Source: Terriglobia bacterium (GTDB lineage: Bacteria; Acidobacteriota; Terriglobia; UBA7540). From it: 64,000 nt of DNA. Below the pieces are notes generated by a model. It saw nothing but the letters and a program-made list of their open reading frames with translations. It did not search any database and was not told the DNA's origin. Every line of letters begins with the position of its first letter. Position 1 is the stretch's first letter. Position numbers and translations under genes: made by a program. Below are positions 42,103 to 51,507 of the stretch, one piece after another. The stretch covers positions 104,294 to 168,293 of the forward strand of contig DASTAW010000029.1 of NCBI GenBank assembly GCA_035712365.1, given 5' to 3'.

Positions 42103-44010
42103 TTACACCGCTCTGGTTTTTCCCTGTGCCTCCGGCAGCGGAGTTTCCTTCTTAGGTTCATCGGTTCGCGCGCCGAGGACCTCAATCACTTCCACTGCCA
42201 TGGCGTACCTTGAAAACGGAGCCACAATCTGGACTCCCTGCACCAGCTCCCGGAATTCCAGCAGCATTTCCCGGGCGATTTGCAGTCCTTCTGCCCGTGC
42301 TTTTTCGCCGGAGTCCACGGCGCGCATGCGCTTGAGGATTTCCGGGGAAACCGACATTCCGGGGACTTCATTATGCAGAAATTCTGCGTTCCGGTAGCTC
42401 GTCAAGGGATGGATTCCAGCAAGGAGCGGAATCTGCGGCGCGTCAAGCTCCTGGACGCGGCGAAGGAAAGCGATGAGTCGATCGAGGTCAAACACCGGCC
42501 GGACCACGCCAAAGTGAGCGCCCGCTTTTACTTTAAATTCAAACCGGCGCAGCTCCTCATCCGGATCAAGAGCATTGGGATTGAGGCCCACGCCGATCAG
42601 AAAACTGGTTTGCGTTCCCAGCGGATTGCCGCTCATATCCAGCCCGCGGTTCAGGTTGCTCAATACATTCACCAAACCGATGGCGTCCACGTCAAAAACG
42701 GCCGTTGCCGAAGGAAAGGCGGCAATCTGGGGTGGGTCGCCCGTGACGGCCCAAACATTCCGTATGCCCAGCGCGTGAGCGCCAAGAAGGTCCGACTGAA
42801 GGCTGAGTACGTTTCGTCCACGGCAACTGAAGTGAAGCAGAGCTTCGATGCCGGCCTGCTGCTGGATCACAACGGCAAGCGTCTGTGCACTCATCCTTGC
42901 TGTTGCTCCGGAGCCGTCAGGGATGTTCACTGCGTCGATAGCATGCCGCTTCATATATTGCGCGCCTTCCACCTCGCGCGCCGCGTCGCATCCCTTAGGA
43001 GGGATGATTTCCACCACCACGGGAAACTCGCCCCGAGCCAGCTTTTCGGCAAGGCGCGAACGGAGTTCGACGGGTATGGGTTCAAGCGCCTGTGGGGGCC
43101 GAAGGGACGTTTCGATCGCCGCCCGCTCCAGATGCGGTCCCAGCGATTTCACCGCCGCTTTGACGGCCTTGATGTGCGCCGGAGTGGTTCCGCAGCACCC
43201 GCCCACAATCCGGGCGCCGGCCTGGATAAACCGGCGGGCCCGCTCGGCCATGTATTCCGGCGAGCACAGATAGTGCGTCCTGCCGTCAATCGAATGGGGC
43301 AACCCGGCGTTGGGCTGGGCTGAAAGTTTCTTTGTTGTCACTGCCGCCATTCTTTCAAGCGTTTCAAGCACAGTTGCAGGCCCGATGCCGCAGTTGATGC
43401 CGATTACATCTGCTCCCCAGGCATCGAGCTGGCGCGCAAAGTCCTCGGGACTGGCGCCGGAAAGCGTGCTTCCATCTTCCTGGACCGTCATCTGGACGAC
43501 TGCGGGCAGGGATGTGGCTTCCCTCACGGCGAGGAGGGCCTGGTGGGCCTCTTCCAGGTCCATCATCGTTTCAATGACGATCAAATCGACGCCGCCCTCG
43601 GCAAGCGCCTCCACCTGCTCACGGAAAGCGCTTCGCGCCTCTTCCAGCGAAGTGGGTCCCAGGGGCTCGAGACGCAGCCCCAGGGGACCGACGGAACCAC
43701 CCACGTAGAGGTCTTCACCCGCGCTCTCGCGTGCCAGCCGCACCCCGGCCAGGTTGATCTCCCGGACGCGGTCGGCCAAGTCAAACTTGGCCAGCCGGAA
43801 GCGGTTTGCCCCGAAGGTGTTGGTTTCCAGAAGTTCGGCGCCAGCCTTGACGTACCCCATGTGAACTTCCTTCACCAGGTGCGGAGAGACGAGGTTCAGT
43901 TCATCAAAGCTCCTGTTAAGGGAGACACCTGTAGCGTACAACATGGTGCCCATGGCCCCGTCGCTGACCAGGGGACGCTTCTCGAGCCGTTGCAGGATCG
44001 GTTCACGCAT
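42103..44010 (-). CDS. Bifunctional homocysteine S-methyltransferase / methylenetetrahydrofolate reductase
   Basis: 635 residues, two domains. Residues 1-290 are a homocysteine methyltransferase barrel: SDGAMGTMLYATG, NTFGANRFRL, GINCGIGP and the zinc pair in GGCCGTTPAHI. Residues about 310-610 are a MetF-like reductase: VVVEIIPPKGCDA, HFSCRGRNVLSLQSDLLGAHALGI and AVTGDPP (flavin and folate contacts). YitJ of Bacillus has this fusion. The first domain uses S-methylmethionine or a folate methyl donor; the second supplies methyl-THF with FAD. It lies 30 bp upstream of xseB and is first of the operon, so methyl-group supply and isoprenoid precursors are co-transcribed. A short spacer separates it from the divergent DedA gene. 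No SAM riboswitch was recognised. Confidence 0.92.
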   Translation of the reverse strand: MREPILQRLEKRPLVSDGAMGTMLYATGVSLNRSFDELNLVSPHLVKEVHMGYVKAGAELLETNTFGANRFRLAKFDLADRVREINLAGVRLARESAGEDLYVGGSVGPLGLRLEPLGPTSLEEARSAFREQVEALAEGGVDLIVIETMMDLEEAHQALLAVREATSLPAVVQMTVQEDGSTLSGASPEDFARQLDAWGADVIGINCGIGPATVLETLERMAAVTTKKLSAQPNAGLPHSIDGRTHYLCSPEYMAERARRFIQAGARIVGGCCGTTPAHIKAVKAAVKSLGPHLERAAIETSLRPPQALEPIPVELRSRLAEKLARGEFPVVVEIIPPKGCDAAREVEGAQYMKRHAIDAVNIPDGSGATARMSAQTLAVVIQQQAGIEALLHFSCRGRNVLSLQSDLLGAHALGIRNVWAVTGDPPQIAAFPSATAVFDVDAIGLVNVLSNLNRGLDMSGNPLGTQTSFLIGVGLNPNALDPDEELRRFEFKVKAGAHFGVVRPVFDLDRLIAFLRRVQELDAPQIPLLAGIHPLTSYRNAEFLHNEVPGMSVSPEILKRMRAVDSGEKARAEGLQIAREMLLEFRELVQGVQIVAPFSRYAMAVEVIEVLGARTDEPKKETPLPEAQGKTRAV

Positions 44011-44157
44011 GCTCAGCGTAGTTTAGCACGCCTCCCGCGCCGCTGACGAGGGGCCGAAAGGCCCACGGAGCGCCCGAATAAAAGTGACCGCAAAGGAACG
44101 ATAAGCTATCATTTAGCCTTAGGCCAGCCGGCGATTTCTTCACTTCATGCCCCAAAC

Positions 44158-44769
44158 ATGGCCCACACAATTTTCCAAACGCTATCAGAAGTTTTTTCGA
44201 AGTATGGCTATTGGGTAGTCTTTTTCGGAGTCATGCTGGAGAACGCAGGCATCCCCATCCCGGGTGAGACTGTGCTTCTGTTCGCCGGGTTTCTTGCCTA
44301 CCACGGAAAGATCGATCTCTACTCCAGCATCCTTGTTGCGATCGCAGGGGCCACTGTCGGCGACTCGATTGGATTCCTGATCGGGCTATTTGGCGGCAGG
44401 GCATTTGTTGACCGATTCATCCGCAGGTTTCCCATCGTTCGAAAATCTTTTGACCATTCCCAGACATTGTTTCTGAAGTACGGCCAGTGGGCGGTTTTTA
44501 CTGGCAGGTTCATCACGGGGCTGCGAATGTTTGCCGGGATCATCGCCGGGCTTTTTCGCATGCCCTACCGCAGGTTTCTCTTTTTCAATTTTACAGGGGC
44601 CACGGTCTGGGCCATTGCGGTTACCTATGTGGGTTTCCTGTTCGGAAACAGTTGGCAACTGGTCGAGCAGCATTTTCTCGAAGTTAACGAAATTGCGTTG
44701 GCCGCAATCCTGGCGGCTGTGCTGATCGCGATCACTTCATACTACTTCGGGAAGCAGCGGCGCTTCTGA
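44158..44769 (+). CDS. DedA-family membrane protein
   Basis: 203 residues with hydrophobic segments at about 17-35, 45-70, 135-160 and 175-197. Family motifs seen are ENAGIPIPGETVLLFAGFLA, TVGDSIGFLIGLFGGRAF, TGRFITGLRMFAGIIAGLFRMPYRRFLFFNFTGATVWA. The re-entrant loop residues glutamate (ENAGIP) and arginines (GRFITGLR) of the proposed transport site are present. DedA proteins are implicated in undecaprenyl-phosphate or phosphatidylethanolamine flipping and proton-coupled transport. It has no rhodanese tail, unlike the paralogue at 35 kb. The end overlaps the convergent M61 gene by 38 bp. Confidence 0.92.
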   Translation: MAHTIFQTLSEVFSKYGYWVVFFGVMLENAGIPIPGETVLLFAGFLAYHGKIDLYSSILVAIAGATVGDSIGFLIGLFGGRAFVDRFIRRFPIVRKSFDHSQTLFLKYGQWAVFTGRFITGLRMFAGIIAGLFRMPYRRFLFFNFTGATVWAIAVTYVGFLFGNSWQLVEQHFLEVNEIALAAILAAVLIAITSYYFGKQRRF

Positions 44770-46762
44770 ATCTCCGAACGGCCGCTGCGGGAGCGCCTTG
44801 GGCGTTTCCCGTCTGGTTGGTGTTCAACCATCCTCGCCGGATTTTCAACTGTTCTTCGGTGGCGCCGGGCAGCTCCGTGATCGAGTAATCATCGGGTTGC
44901 GGCGGACCGAGCTGAACAGTGACGAAAAAGCGATTTTCGTGGCGCTCCACTTCAAAGGGCACTTTTGCACCCGCAGGGTAAATGCTCAACCGCGCCGCCA
45001 GACTTTCAGTGGCAAGCGACTGCTCATCTATCGAAACCAGCACGTCATCGCGGCCCAGTCCTGCGCGGTCTGCCGCCCCGCCCGGCTGGACAGCAAAAAT
45101 CCTGACGCCGGTATTGACGGGTTCCACCAACGCCCCCAGGCTGGGAGGCGCCTGAGACGACGTCGCAATTTGCAGCGTCAGTCCTATTTTTGCCAGGACC
45201 TCGTTGTATGGAAGGGGATCCGTCCCGGCGACGTATTGCTCGAAGAACGGCGCAAAGTCTGTGCCTGAAACCTGGCTGACGGTGTCGAGAATATCCTTCT
45301 CCGTGTAGCCCCGGCCGTGCAGGTAATAGCTGGCGGCTGAGCTGTCATAAAATTTCCCGTACATCCGCCGCATCACGTCGTCTAGGGACTTCAGGCCGTG
45401 CGTTGCCGAGCGGATTTCAAGATCGAGCAGCATACCCAGCAGGGCACCCTTGTTGTAATACGAGATCGTGCTGTTAGCGAAGTTTGTTTCCTGCATTTGC
45501 GGCGACCGATCGTAGAACCAGGCGTGGAAACTGGAGCTTTCCGCCGACATCTGCCTGCGGCCGGGAGCTTCCCGCAGGGTGCGAACTTCGCCTGCCAGGC
45601 GATCCAGAAATTCCTGCTGCGACCAGATGCCGCTGCGCAACAGGCTCACATAGGAGTAATAAGTAGTGATGCCCTCGACAAACCACAACGACGGCGTGTA
45701 AACCTCGCGGCTGTAATCGAAAGGGCCCAGGCCAGCAGGCCGCAGCCGCTTTACGTTCCAGAGATGAAAGAACTCGTGGGCGGCTGTTTCGAGCGCCTGG
45801 GAGAGCCCGCTGCCTGACAAATTTCCGCGAACGATGATCTCGGTCGAATCGAGATGTTCCATGCCGTCGCCCATCGGCAGGGCCGGATCGAAATGGAACA
45901 GAAACGTGTAGTGGCTGAATTCCGGGGCGGGCATCATCGCCATCTCGGAGCGGACAATCTTCTTCAACCCTTCAACCAGCGCGGAACGGCTGCCGGCATC
46001 GCCATCCTGATCAGGGTAGGTATGGATCGCCACACGGAAAGTCTTTCCGCCTTCCTCAAAGTCGTTCACCCAGCAGTCAGGCCCTATTTCGAGAGGCGTG
46101 TCGATCAGCACATCGTAGTTTGCAACCTGGAAAGTAGTTTGCGTGAGTGACATTGAAAAGCCGCTTACGATCTTCCAGCCCTGCGGCGGGCGAATGGTGA
46201 GAGTCAACGGATTGGATTTGTCCCCCGGCAGGTACATGAAGACGGAGGCGCCGTTGATGGCGCCGTGCGAGGAGTCAAATTGCGAGAAGGAACCTGTCAG
46301 GTCATTGGCAAAGACCAAGTATCGTACCCTGACGGCGCCGCCGCAGCCGGTCGTATTCACGGTCCAGGTTTGTTTGTCCGGCTGCTGCCAGGGGAGTGCC
46401 TGGCCATTTGCCCCAACTGCACTGAATTCCTGAATGTTTTTTGCAAAATCATAGATCGCATAACGGCCGGGAGCCCAGGCGGGCATAGCGAACCGGAGGA
46501 GCGGTTCCTTCACCTGTGTGGCGGTAATTTCCACCTGCAAGAGGTGGGTTGAGGGTCTCTCCATGCCGAGAATGTAGGAGAGTTCAAGCCGGCTGGTTTC
46601 CGCTTTCGGCGTTGCGATCTGTGCCGCAGCTACCCCCATTGTTGCTGGGCCGCACAGCATCAGGAAAAACAGAAGCCCCAGCAGAACTGGCTCGCGGCAA
46701 TCCATCAATCGCGATCGCGCAGATTGGCCTTCCGAAGTAAACAAGAATCGATTTTGCTGCAT
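44732..46762 (-). CDS. M61-family glycyl aminopeptidase-like metalloprotease with PDZ domain
   Basis: 676 residues from the ATG at 46762; the upstream in-frame 20 codons lack a ribosome site. A hydrophobic signal segment is at about 27-47. An N-terminal beta domain is followed by the zinc peptidase with AAHEFFHLWNVKRLRP (HExxH near residue 328, and the M61-typical NVKRLRP). A PDZ domain (about 560-650) contains VRIFAVQPGGAADRAGLGRDDVLVSI. M61 enzymes release N-terminal glycine or alanine from peptides outside the cytoplasm. It is the last of three exported peptidase/amidase genes on this strand and overlaps the DedA gene tail to tail. Confidence 0.9.
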   Translation of the reverse strand: MQQNRFLFTSEGQSARSRLMDCREPVLLGLLFFLMLCGPATMGVAAAQIATPKAETSRLELSYILGMERPSTHLLQVEITATQVKEPLLRFAMPAWAPGRYAIYDFAKNIQEFSAVGANGQALPWQQPDKQTWTVNTTGCGGAVRVRYLVFANDLTGSFSQFDSSHGAINGASVFMYLPGDKSNPLTLTIRPPQGWKIVSGFSMSLTQTTFQVANYDVLIDTPLEIGPDCWVNDFEEGGKTFRVAIHTYPDQDGDAGSRSALVEGLKKIVRSEMAMMPAPEFSHYTFLFHFDPALPMGDGMEHLDSTEIIVRGNLSGSGLSQALETAAHEFFHLWNVKRLRPAGLGPFDYSREVYTPSLWFVEGITTYYSYVSLLRSGIWSQQEFLDRLAGEVRTLREAPGRRQMSAESSSFHAWFYDRSPQMQETNFANSTISYYNKGALLGMLLDLEIRSATHGLKSLDDVMRRMYGKFYDSSAASYYLHGRGYTEKDILDTVSQVSGTDFAPFFEQYVAGTDPLPYNEVLAKIGLTLQIATSSQAPPSLGALVEPVNTGVRIFAVQPGGAADRAGLGRDDVLVSIDEQSLATESLAARLSIYPAGAKVPFEVERHENRFFVTVQLGPPQPDDYSITELPGATEEQLKIRRGWLNTNQTGNAQGAPAAAVRRFRSAAASRSSMK

Positions 46763-46877
46763 GGGGTCTCTTTCGCTGGTCCGGTATTGTGTAATAGAAA
46801 GTTGAATCCTTTCACCCCGCAAACGGCGGGCGACTTCTGCAAGCTCGATTGCATGCTGGCCAGGGTTGAGAATCGTG

Positions 46878-48689
46878 CTAAAGGACAGGGGTCCCGTCCT
46901 GCAACATCTGTTCGCGGATCATCTTGACCGGCACGACGCCGTAACTCAGGAACTGATCATGGAACGCTTTCAGATTGAATTTGTCACCGAGCTTATGGTG
47001 ATAGTCCTCCCGCAGTTTCATGATCTCCAGCTTGCCAAGCGTGTAAGCAAGGTAAGCGGGATCGGAAGTCCCGCGCATCGCTTCGCGCTCCGCGTTGGCG
47101 AGGTCCATGTATGCATCCTGCTGGAACAGATTGGAGGCCTGCTCGACCGTCATGCCCTGCGTGTGCAACTGGATTGCCGCCAGGTAGCGGCACACCCGGA
47201 CGAGTGAACCCTGGAGCTGCATCAGCAGCAAGCTGGGATCACCCTCGCCGTAGCCCTGTTCCAGCATCATCTCTTCGCAGTAATGCGCCCAACCCTCCAC
47301 ATTGGTTGTCATACCGCCCATTGTGGACTCAAGCTTTCTCGCCTTCGTTGGAGCCTGCTTCAGCCATAGAAACTGCACGTAATGTCCGGGATAGACTTCA
47401 TGGATGGCAACAATCGGGGTGGAAGAACGGTTAAAAAACCGGAGAAGCTGCCGTTTGTGTTCTTCATCCCAGGAGGGGTTAGGCAGCGTGACATAAAAGA
47501 AGGCTTGCGTTGAATGGTCCTCGAACGGTCCCGGAGTATCCATTGAAGCAAAGGTGAGCGCCCGCATGAAGGGCGGCGTTTCCGCCACCTGCGGTACGGG
47601 CGCCGGAGGCACCGTCACAATCTCATGGATCAGCAGAAACTGCCTCAGATTATCGAGCACTGATTGGGTTTCTGGAACCACCTGGTCCGCCTCCGGGGCG
47701 CTCTGCCTGATGTTCTGAAGCACTTGAAGCGGGGTTTTTGTGGAGTCGATAATCTTTGCGGTCTGCAGGAAAAGCGACTGCAGCCGACGCATCTCGTGGT
47801 TACCAATCTTCAGCAGGTCTCCAACCGGGATGTCCACCATCTCGTCATAGAGCAATTTCTTCTGGAAATTCTCGAGGCCGAGGGCGAAATTGCCCTGAGA
47901 CTGAGGCGTGAGGCCCGTCTGCAGATATCCGAGAAACTGCTGGTACGCCGCCACCGTGCTCTGGTTGACCTGGGCAAATTCTGCTTTCAGTGCGAGGCTC
48001 TGCGCGCCGGCGACGTTCTGCGGCAGAACGTTCTGGAGGAAATCGATCTCCGCCTGGACCTCTTCAATGGCGACTTTGGTGTAAACGGCGGGAGGGTTCA
48101 CCACGTTGGTCCGGGCGCTGTTCAGAATGTCGGGTATCCGGCGCTCGCGGTCAATCAATGATTTCAGCCGGTCCTCGAGCGGGGCGAAACCGCGCTCGAT
48201 CAGGGTGTACAGCGCATACCCTGCCTGAGTGTTATAAAATCTTGGGTCCTTTGCCCATTTGCGGATATCGGCAAGCTCAAGCAGGTGCCCGTTGATCAGG
48301 CTTCGAAGCACCGTGGCGTCAAGCTGGTTGTTTGCAGACAGACCGTCACTGGGGACCCGCGCCAGCTCGGTCAGGGCCTTCTGATTGCGCGTAATTTCGT
48401 TGCGAATGTCCGCCTGCGAATAGGCGGGAAGCTCGCTGTCGTACTTGTGAATGCCTGCGCTGGTGGCGCTGGCCGGATTGAACCGGAAAAAGCCGTCAAA
48501 GTAATCGTCCACAAATTTTTCAAACGCCTGGTCTGACCCGGAAGGCAGCCCGGCCTGGCTTGCAGGGCCTGTGGTCTGGTCGCCGGCGGCGCCCGGCGCC
48601 GTCTGGGCCGCCGCTTTGAGAGCCGTGCCCCCAGCGGCGAGCGCCGAGGCCATTGCCAATATTGATTCCCGGCGCGTTATCTTTTCCAT
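46878..48689 (-). CDS. DUF885-family metallopeptidase, Tat signal
   Basis: 603 residues. The N terminus has a twin-arginine motif (TRRESILAMASALAAGG) ending near ALKAAAQ. The body is the helical DUF885 fold, with the zinc-site HEVYPGHYVQF (about residue 430) and MTTNVEGWAHYCEEMML (about 475), giving a His-Glu-His-type site with a distal Glu. Relatives are thought to be exopeptidases, some acting on D-amino-acid-containing or peptidoglycan-derived peptides. The gene lies 15 bp after the penicillin acylase gene on the same strand and 115 bp before M61, so the three probably form one unit. Confidence 0.9.
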   Translation of the reverse strand: MEKITRRESILAMASALAAGGTALKAAAQTAPGAAGDQTTGPASQAGLPSGSDQAFEKFVDDYFDGFFRFNPASATSAGIHKYDSELPAYSQADIRNEITRNQKALTELARVPSDGLSANNQLDATVLRSLINGHLLELADIRKWAKDPRFYNTQAGYALYTLIERGFAPLEDRLKSLIDRERRIPDILNSARTNVVNPPAVYTKVAIEEVQAEIDFLQNVLPQNVAGAQSLALKAEFAQVNQSTVAAYQQFLGYLQTGLTPQSQGNFALGLENFQKKLLYDEMVDIPVGDLLKIGNHEMRRLQSLFLQTAKIIDSTKTPLQVLQNIRQSAPEADQVVPETQSVLDNLRQFLLIHEIVTVPPAPVPQVAETPPFMRALTFASMDTPGPFEDHSTQAFFYVTLPNPSWDEEHKRQLLRFFNRSSTPIVAIHEVYPGHYVQFLWLKQAPTKARKLESTMGGMTTNVEGWAHYCEEMMLEQGYGEGDPSLLLMQLQGSLVRVCRYLAAIQLHTQGMTVEQASNLFQQDAYMDLANAEREAMRGTSDPAYLAYTLGKLEIMKLREDYHHKLGDKFNLKAFHDQFLSYGVVPVKMIREQMLQDGTPVL

Positions 48690-48704
48690 TGCGTGAATTG
48701 CCCT

Positions 48705-51224
48705 TTACTGCCTGGTGTTGCGCCTGCGCGAAGAATTTGCTTCTGTCGGTTCAAGCTCCAACCGATGGGCCGCCGCCTTTTGCACGGCCTCATCACTGAA
48801 CGGCATCGGAAAGCTCTGGCCATGATACCAAGCTTCGAACTGATCTTTATAGTACGGACTGAAGGGCTGGCCCGATTGCCCGAGCGTAATATTCTGCACG
48901 GAGCTGTCAAGTTCTCCGAGGTCCACCACCATCCGCATGGAAGGCCCTACGCCGAGAGTGGCGCGCTTAATCGAGTTCGCCGTTCCCGATTGTGGAAAAG
49001 GACCCACATTCAGCAGCCAGCCAAGCGGCCGCACAGCTCCTCCCAGGGGGTGGCGGAAGGTTAAGGGTATTGTGGCGCCCCACTTCCAGGCGTTGTGGTC
49101 ATTGGTTCCGACCAGTCCTGGAATTTGGCGGACGGCTTCCTCCAGGCTCCTTATTAATGTCTGGTTAAAGTTATTGTCGCCGGGCGGCAACCAGCGGCCC
49201 AGGCTGTGGTCGATCACGTCCTGCAGAAAGACGGTACTCATCGGACAGCGATACCCGGAAAGATCATCCCCGAGCCTGGGCGCAAGAATGCGATGAAGAA
49301 GGACCGGCTTTGTGAGTTCACACACGAGCGTAGCGGCAGAGTCGGCCGTTGCCTTGCCGTCCCACCCGCGTAATTGCTCTATGGCAAACCGGGCGTCGGG
49401 TTGTTGTGGCAGGTACTCGTTTGCGGCGGCAATCAGCCGATCGCGCAGCCACTCATCGTCCAGCGGATGGATGTCCATCTGGATCTTCAGCATATCCACG
49501 ACGGCGAGCGATTTTCCGGCTTCCAGAAGTTGATAAATCCGCGCCGTCCGGTGCGGCTCACCCCACATCGACGTTATAAAATAAGGATAATTATCGGGCA
49601 CAACACGGCCATTGGCGGTCGCAAGGATGCCGCTTTTCGGATTATAAGCATGAGGAAGGTCCTGAAACGGGACCATGCCAAGCCACCCATAATCATCGCC
49701 TGAGCCGGGAACAGGAACGCTGCCGTCGCCGCGTTTCCGGATGGGTACCCATCCCGCCGCATAGAAACCGATGTTTCCCTCGGTGTCTGCATAGACAAAA
49801 TTCTGCATCGGCCCCGCGAAGCCGCGCAGAGCATCCGTAAACTCGTTCCAGTCGCGGGCTTCGCCAATCTTCAAAAAAGGAAAGCGCAGCGCGTGGGGCA
49901 ACAGGGCCGTCCAGGCGAGAGCGAGGCGCCGATTGCCGGTGTCTTGGAGGATGGGACCATGACGGGTGGATTTTACCAGCAGGGCATCATCCGGTTTTCC
50001 GCGAACCTTGATCTTCTCGATCCTTTCTCTGTCTTCAACCCATTTGCCGTTGTAGAAGTATTCATGCGGGTTCTGCGGATTGAACGATTCTTCATACAGG
50101 TCCTGCACGTCCGGGCCGGTATTCGTCACTCCCCAGGCGATCTGGCGGTTGTGTCCGATGATAACCATCGGCAATCCCGGAAGGCTTACGCCGCTCACGT
50201 CCAGGCCGGGAGCTTGCAGATGAACCATATACCAAATGCTGGGAACGCCGTAGGGAAGATGCGGATCGTTGGCCAGCAATGGTTTTCCGGACCGCGTGTG
50301 AGTTCCGCTAACAACCCAATTGTTGCTGCCCACGCCAGTGTAAGAAATTGACGACTCCAAAGCCTGCAGCATGGGATCGAGGCCACTGAGATCTCCTTCC
50401 AGCGGGGCCGTCAGTTCTAACGCCCGTGGCGGAAGCTGCGGGTGAAGCGAGGTTGTGATATGCAGCCGTGCACCTGGCGAACCTGCGGGCGCTGAGGGCA
50501 CGGGAGGCAGTTCGGCCACGGGGTGGTCGAGGGGCGAGCGCGCAGGGAAGATATCATTTTCAAGCTGCGTGCTGCCCAGTTTCTGCCGAACTCGCTCCCG
50601 CATCAGTTCGTCGGGCCACGATGTGTTCAGCAGCCGGGCCATGTTCAGGGCCACTTCCAGGGAGTCGGACTCGCGCCAGGGCTCGGGGTGGTAGCGCAGG
50701 AGTAGAAACTCGAGCGGCAGGCGGTCCTGATGGGTCGAGATGAATGCATTAACCCCCTGGGCATAGTCGCGCAGCAGCTTCCGCTCTTCAGGCTCGAGTT
50801 CCTTTACCCCGCGCTCGGCGGCCTGCTTCATTCCAAGGGTCCGGCTCTCGACATCAGAATGGAGCGTGCGCGACCCGAACAATTCTGACAGCCGACCCTC
50901 CGCGATTCTGCGGCTCAGGTCCATCTGCCACAGGCGGTCCTGCGCGGTAACGTAGCCCTGGGCGAATATCAGGTCTTCAAGCGAAGCGGCCTGAATGTAC
51001 GGAACTCCCCGGGCATCGCGCAGCACCTCGACTTTACCCTGGATTCCCTGCAATCGGATGGTCCCATCCAGCCGGGGCAGGCATACATGAACGCGCCAGT
51101 AAATCCACGCGACTGCCGCCGCCAATAACACCACAAATGCAATGAGGATGGGCAGCCCCACGCGGCGCGACAGCCGGCGGACCGGATGCGATGCTTGTGA
51201 AACCTCTGGTGGATGCGTCGCCAT
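48705..51224 (-). CDS. Penicillin acylase-family N-terminal-nucleophile hydrolase, membrane anchored
   Basis: 839 residues. An N-terminal membrane segment (about 23-45) is followed by the alpha-chain region with VEVLRDARGVPYIQAASLEDLIFAQGYVTAQDRLWQMDL. The autocatalytic cut and nucleophile are in GVGSNNWVVSG (Ser at about 300), the spelling used by many S45 enzymes. The beta chain contains LANDPHLPYGVPSIWYMVHL and GLPMVIIGHNRQIAWGVT. S45 enzymes cleave amides such as penicillins, acyl-homoserine lactones or N-acyl peptides. The first membrane segment is not cut, so the enzyme probably stays tethered at the periplasmic side. It is first in a likely three-gene unit; the promoter candidate is at 51283-51311. 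Confidence 0.92.
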   Translation of the reverse strand: MATHPPEVSQASHPVRRLSRRVGLPILIAFVVLLAAAVAWIYWRVHVCLPRLDGTIRLQGIQGKVEVLRDARGVPYIQAASLEDLIFAQGYVTAQDRLWQMDLSRRIAEGRLSELFGSRTLHSDVESRTLGMKQAAERGVKELEPEERKLLRDYAQGVNAFISTHQDRLPLEFLLLRYHPEPWRESDSLEVALNMARLLNTSWPDELMRERVRQKLGSTQLENDIFPARSPLDHPVAELPPVPSAPAGSPGARLHITTSLHPQLPPRALELTAPLEGDLSGLDPMLQALESSISYTGVGSNNWVVSGTHTRSGKPLLANDPHLPYGVPSIWYMVHLQAPGLDVSGVSLPGLPMVIIGHNRQIAWGVTNTGPDVQDLYEESFNPQNPHEYFYNGKWVEDRERIEKIKVRGKPDDALLVKSTRHGPILQDTGNRRLALAWTALLPHALRFPFLKIGEARDWNEFTDALRGFAGPMQNFVYADTEGNIGFYAAGWVPIRKRGDGSVPVPGSGDDYGWLGMVPFQDLPHAYNPKSGILATANGRVVPDNYPYFITSMWGEPHRTARIYQLLEAGKSLAVVDMLKIQMDIHPLDDEWLRDRLIAAANEYLPQQPDARFAIEQLRGWDGKATADSAATLVCELTKPVLLHRILAPRLGDDLSGYRCPMSTVFLQDVIDHSLGRWLPPGDNNFNQTLIRSLEEAVRQIPGLVGTNDHNAWKWGATIPLTFRHPLGGAVRPLGWLLNVGPFPQSGTANSIKRATLGVGPSMRMVVDLGELDSSVQNITLGQSGQPFSPYYKDQFEAWYHGQSFPMPFSDEAVQKAAAHRLELEPTEANSSRRRNTRQ

Positions 51225-51282
51225 TGTCAGGAAGGAACAAAGACCTTAGCAGGTGAATCGCCCCGGCATGCCCGCAGCAAGA

Positions 51283-51311
51283 ATAGTATAGAAAATCCTC
51301 CGGCTGTGCAA
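51283..51311 (-). promoter_or_regulatory. Candidate promoter of the acylase-peptidase unit
   Basis: TTGCAC (51306-51311) with a 17-bp spacer to TACTAT (51283-51288); TATACT overlaps at 51285-51290. It lies about 60 bp upstream of the penicillin acylase gene. Confidence 0.4.
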
Positions 51312-51507
51312 CGAGCCCTGCCCAACCATATTAGCCCTTGGGTGGCCAGGGCTACCGCCAGGTTTCCAGCATCCCGCTCGGCGGCAAGGCTGAATAACGA
51401 CCTGCTGCATCAGCAAGTTAGATGGTGGCTATACAGATAGATAGCAACCGATTCAGATAACAGCCGACTCTAGAGTGGGCAAGCCAGACAGCCGATGGAA
51501 TTCAGAT

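Noticed and set aside
44011..44157. SAM riboswitch before the metH/metF fusion
   Set aside because: The 147-bp divergent spacer shows no riboswitch-like stem set that I can see.
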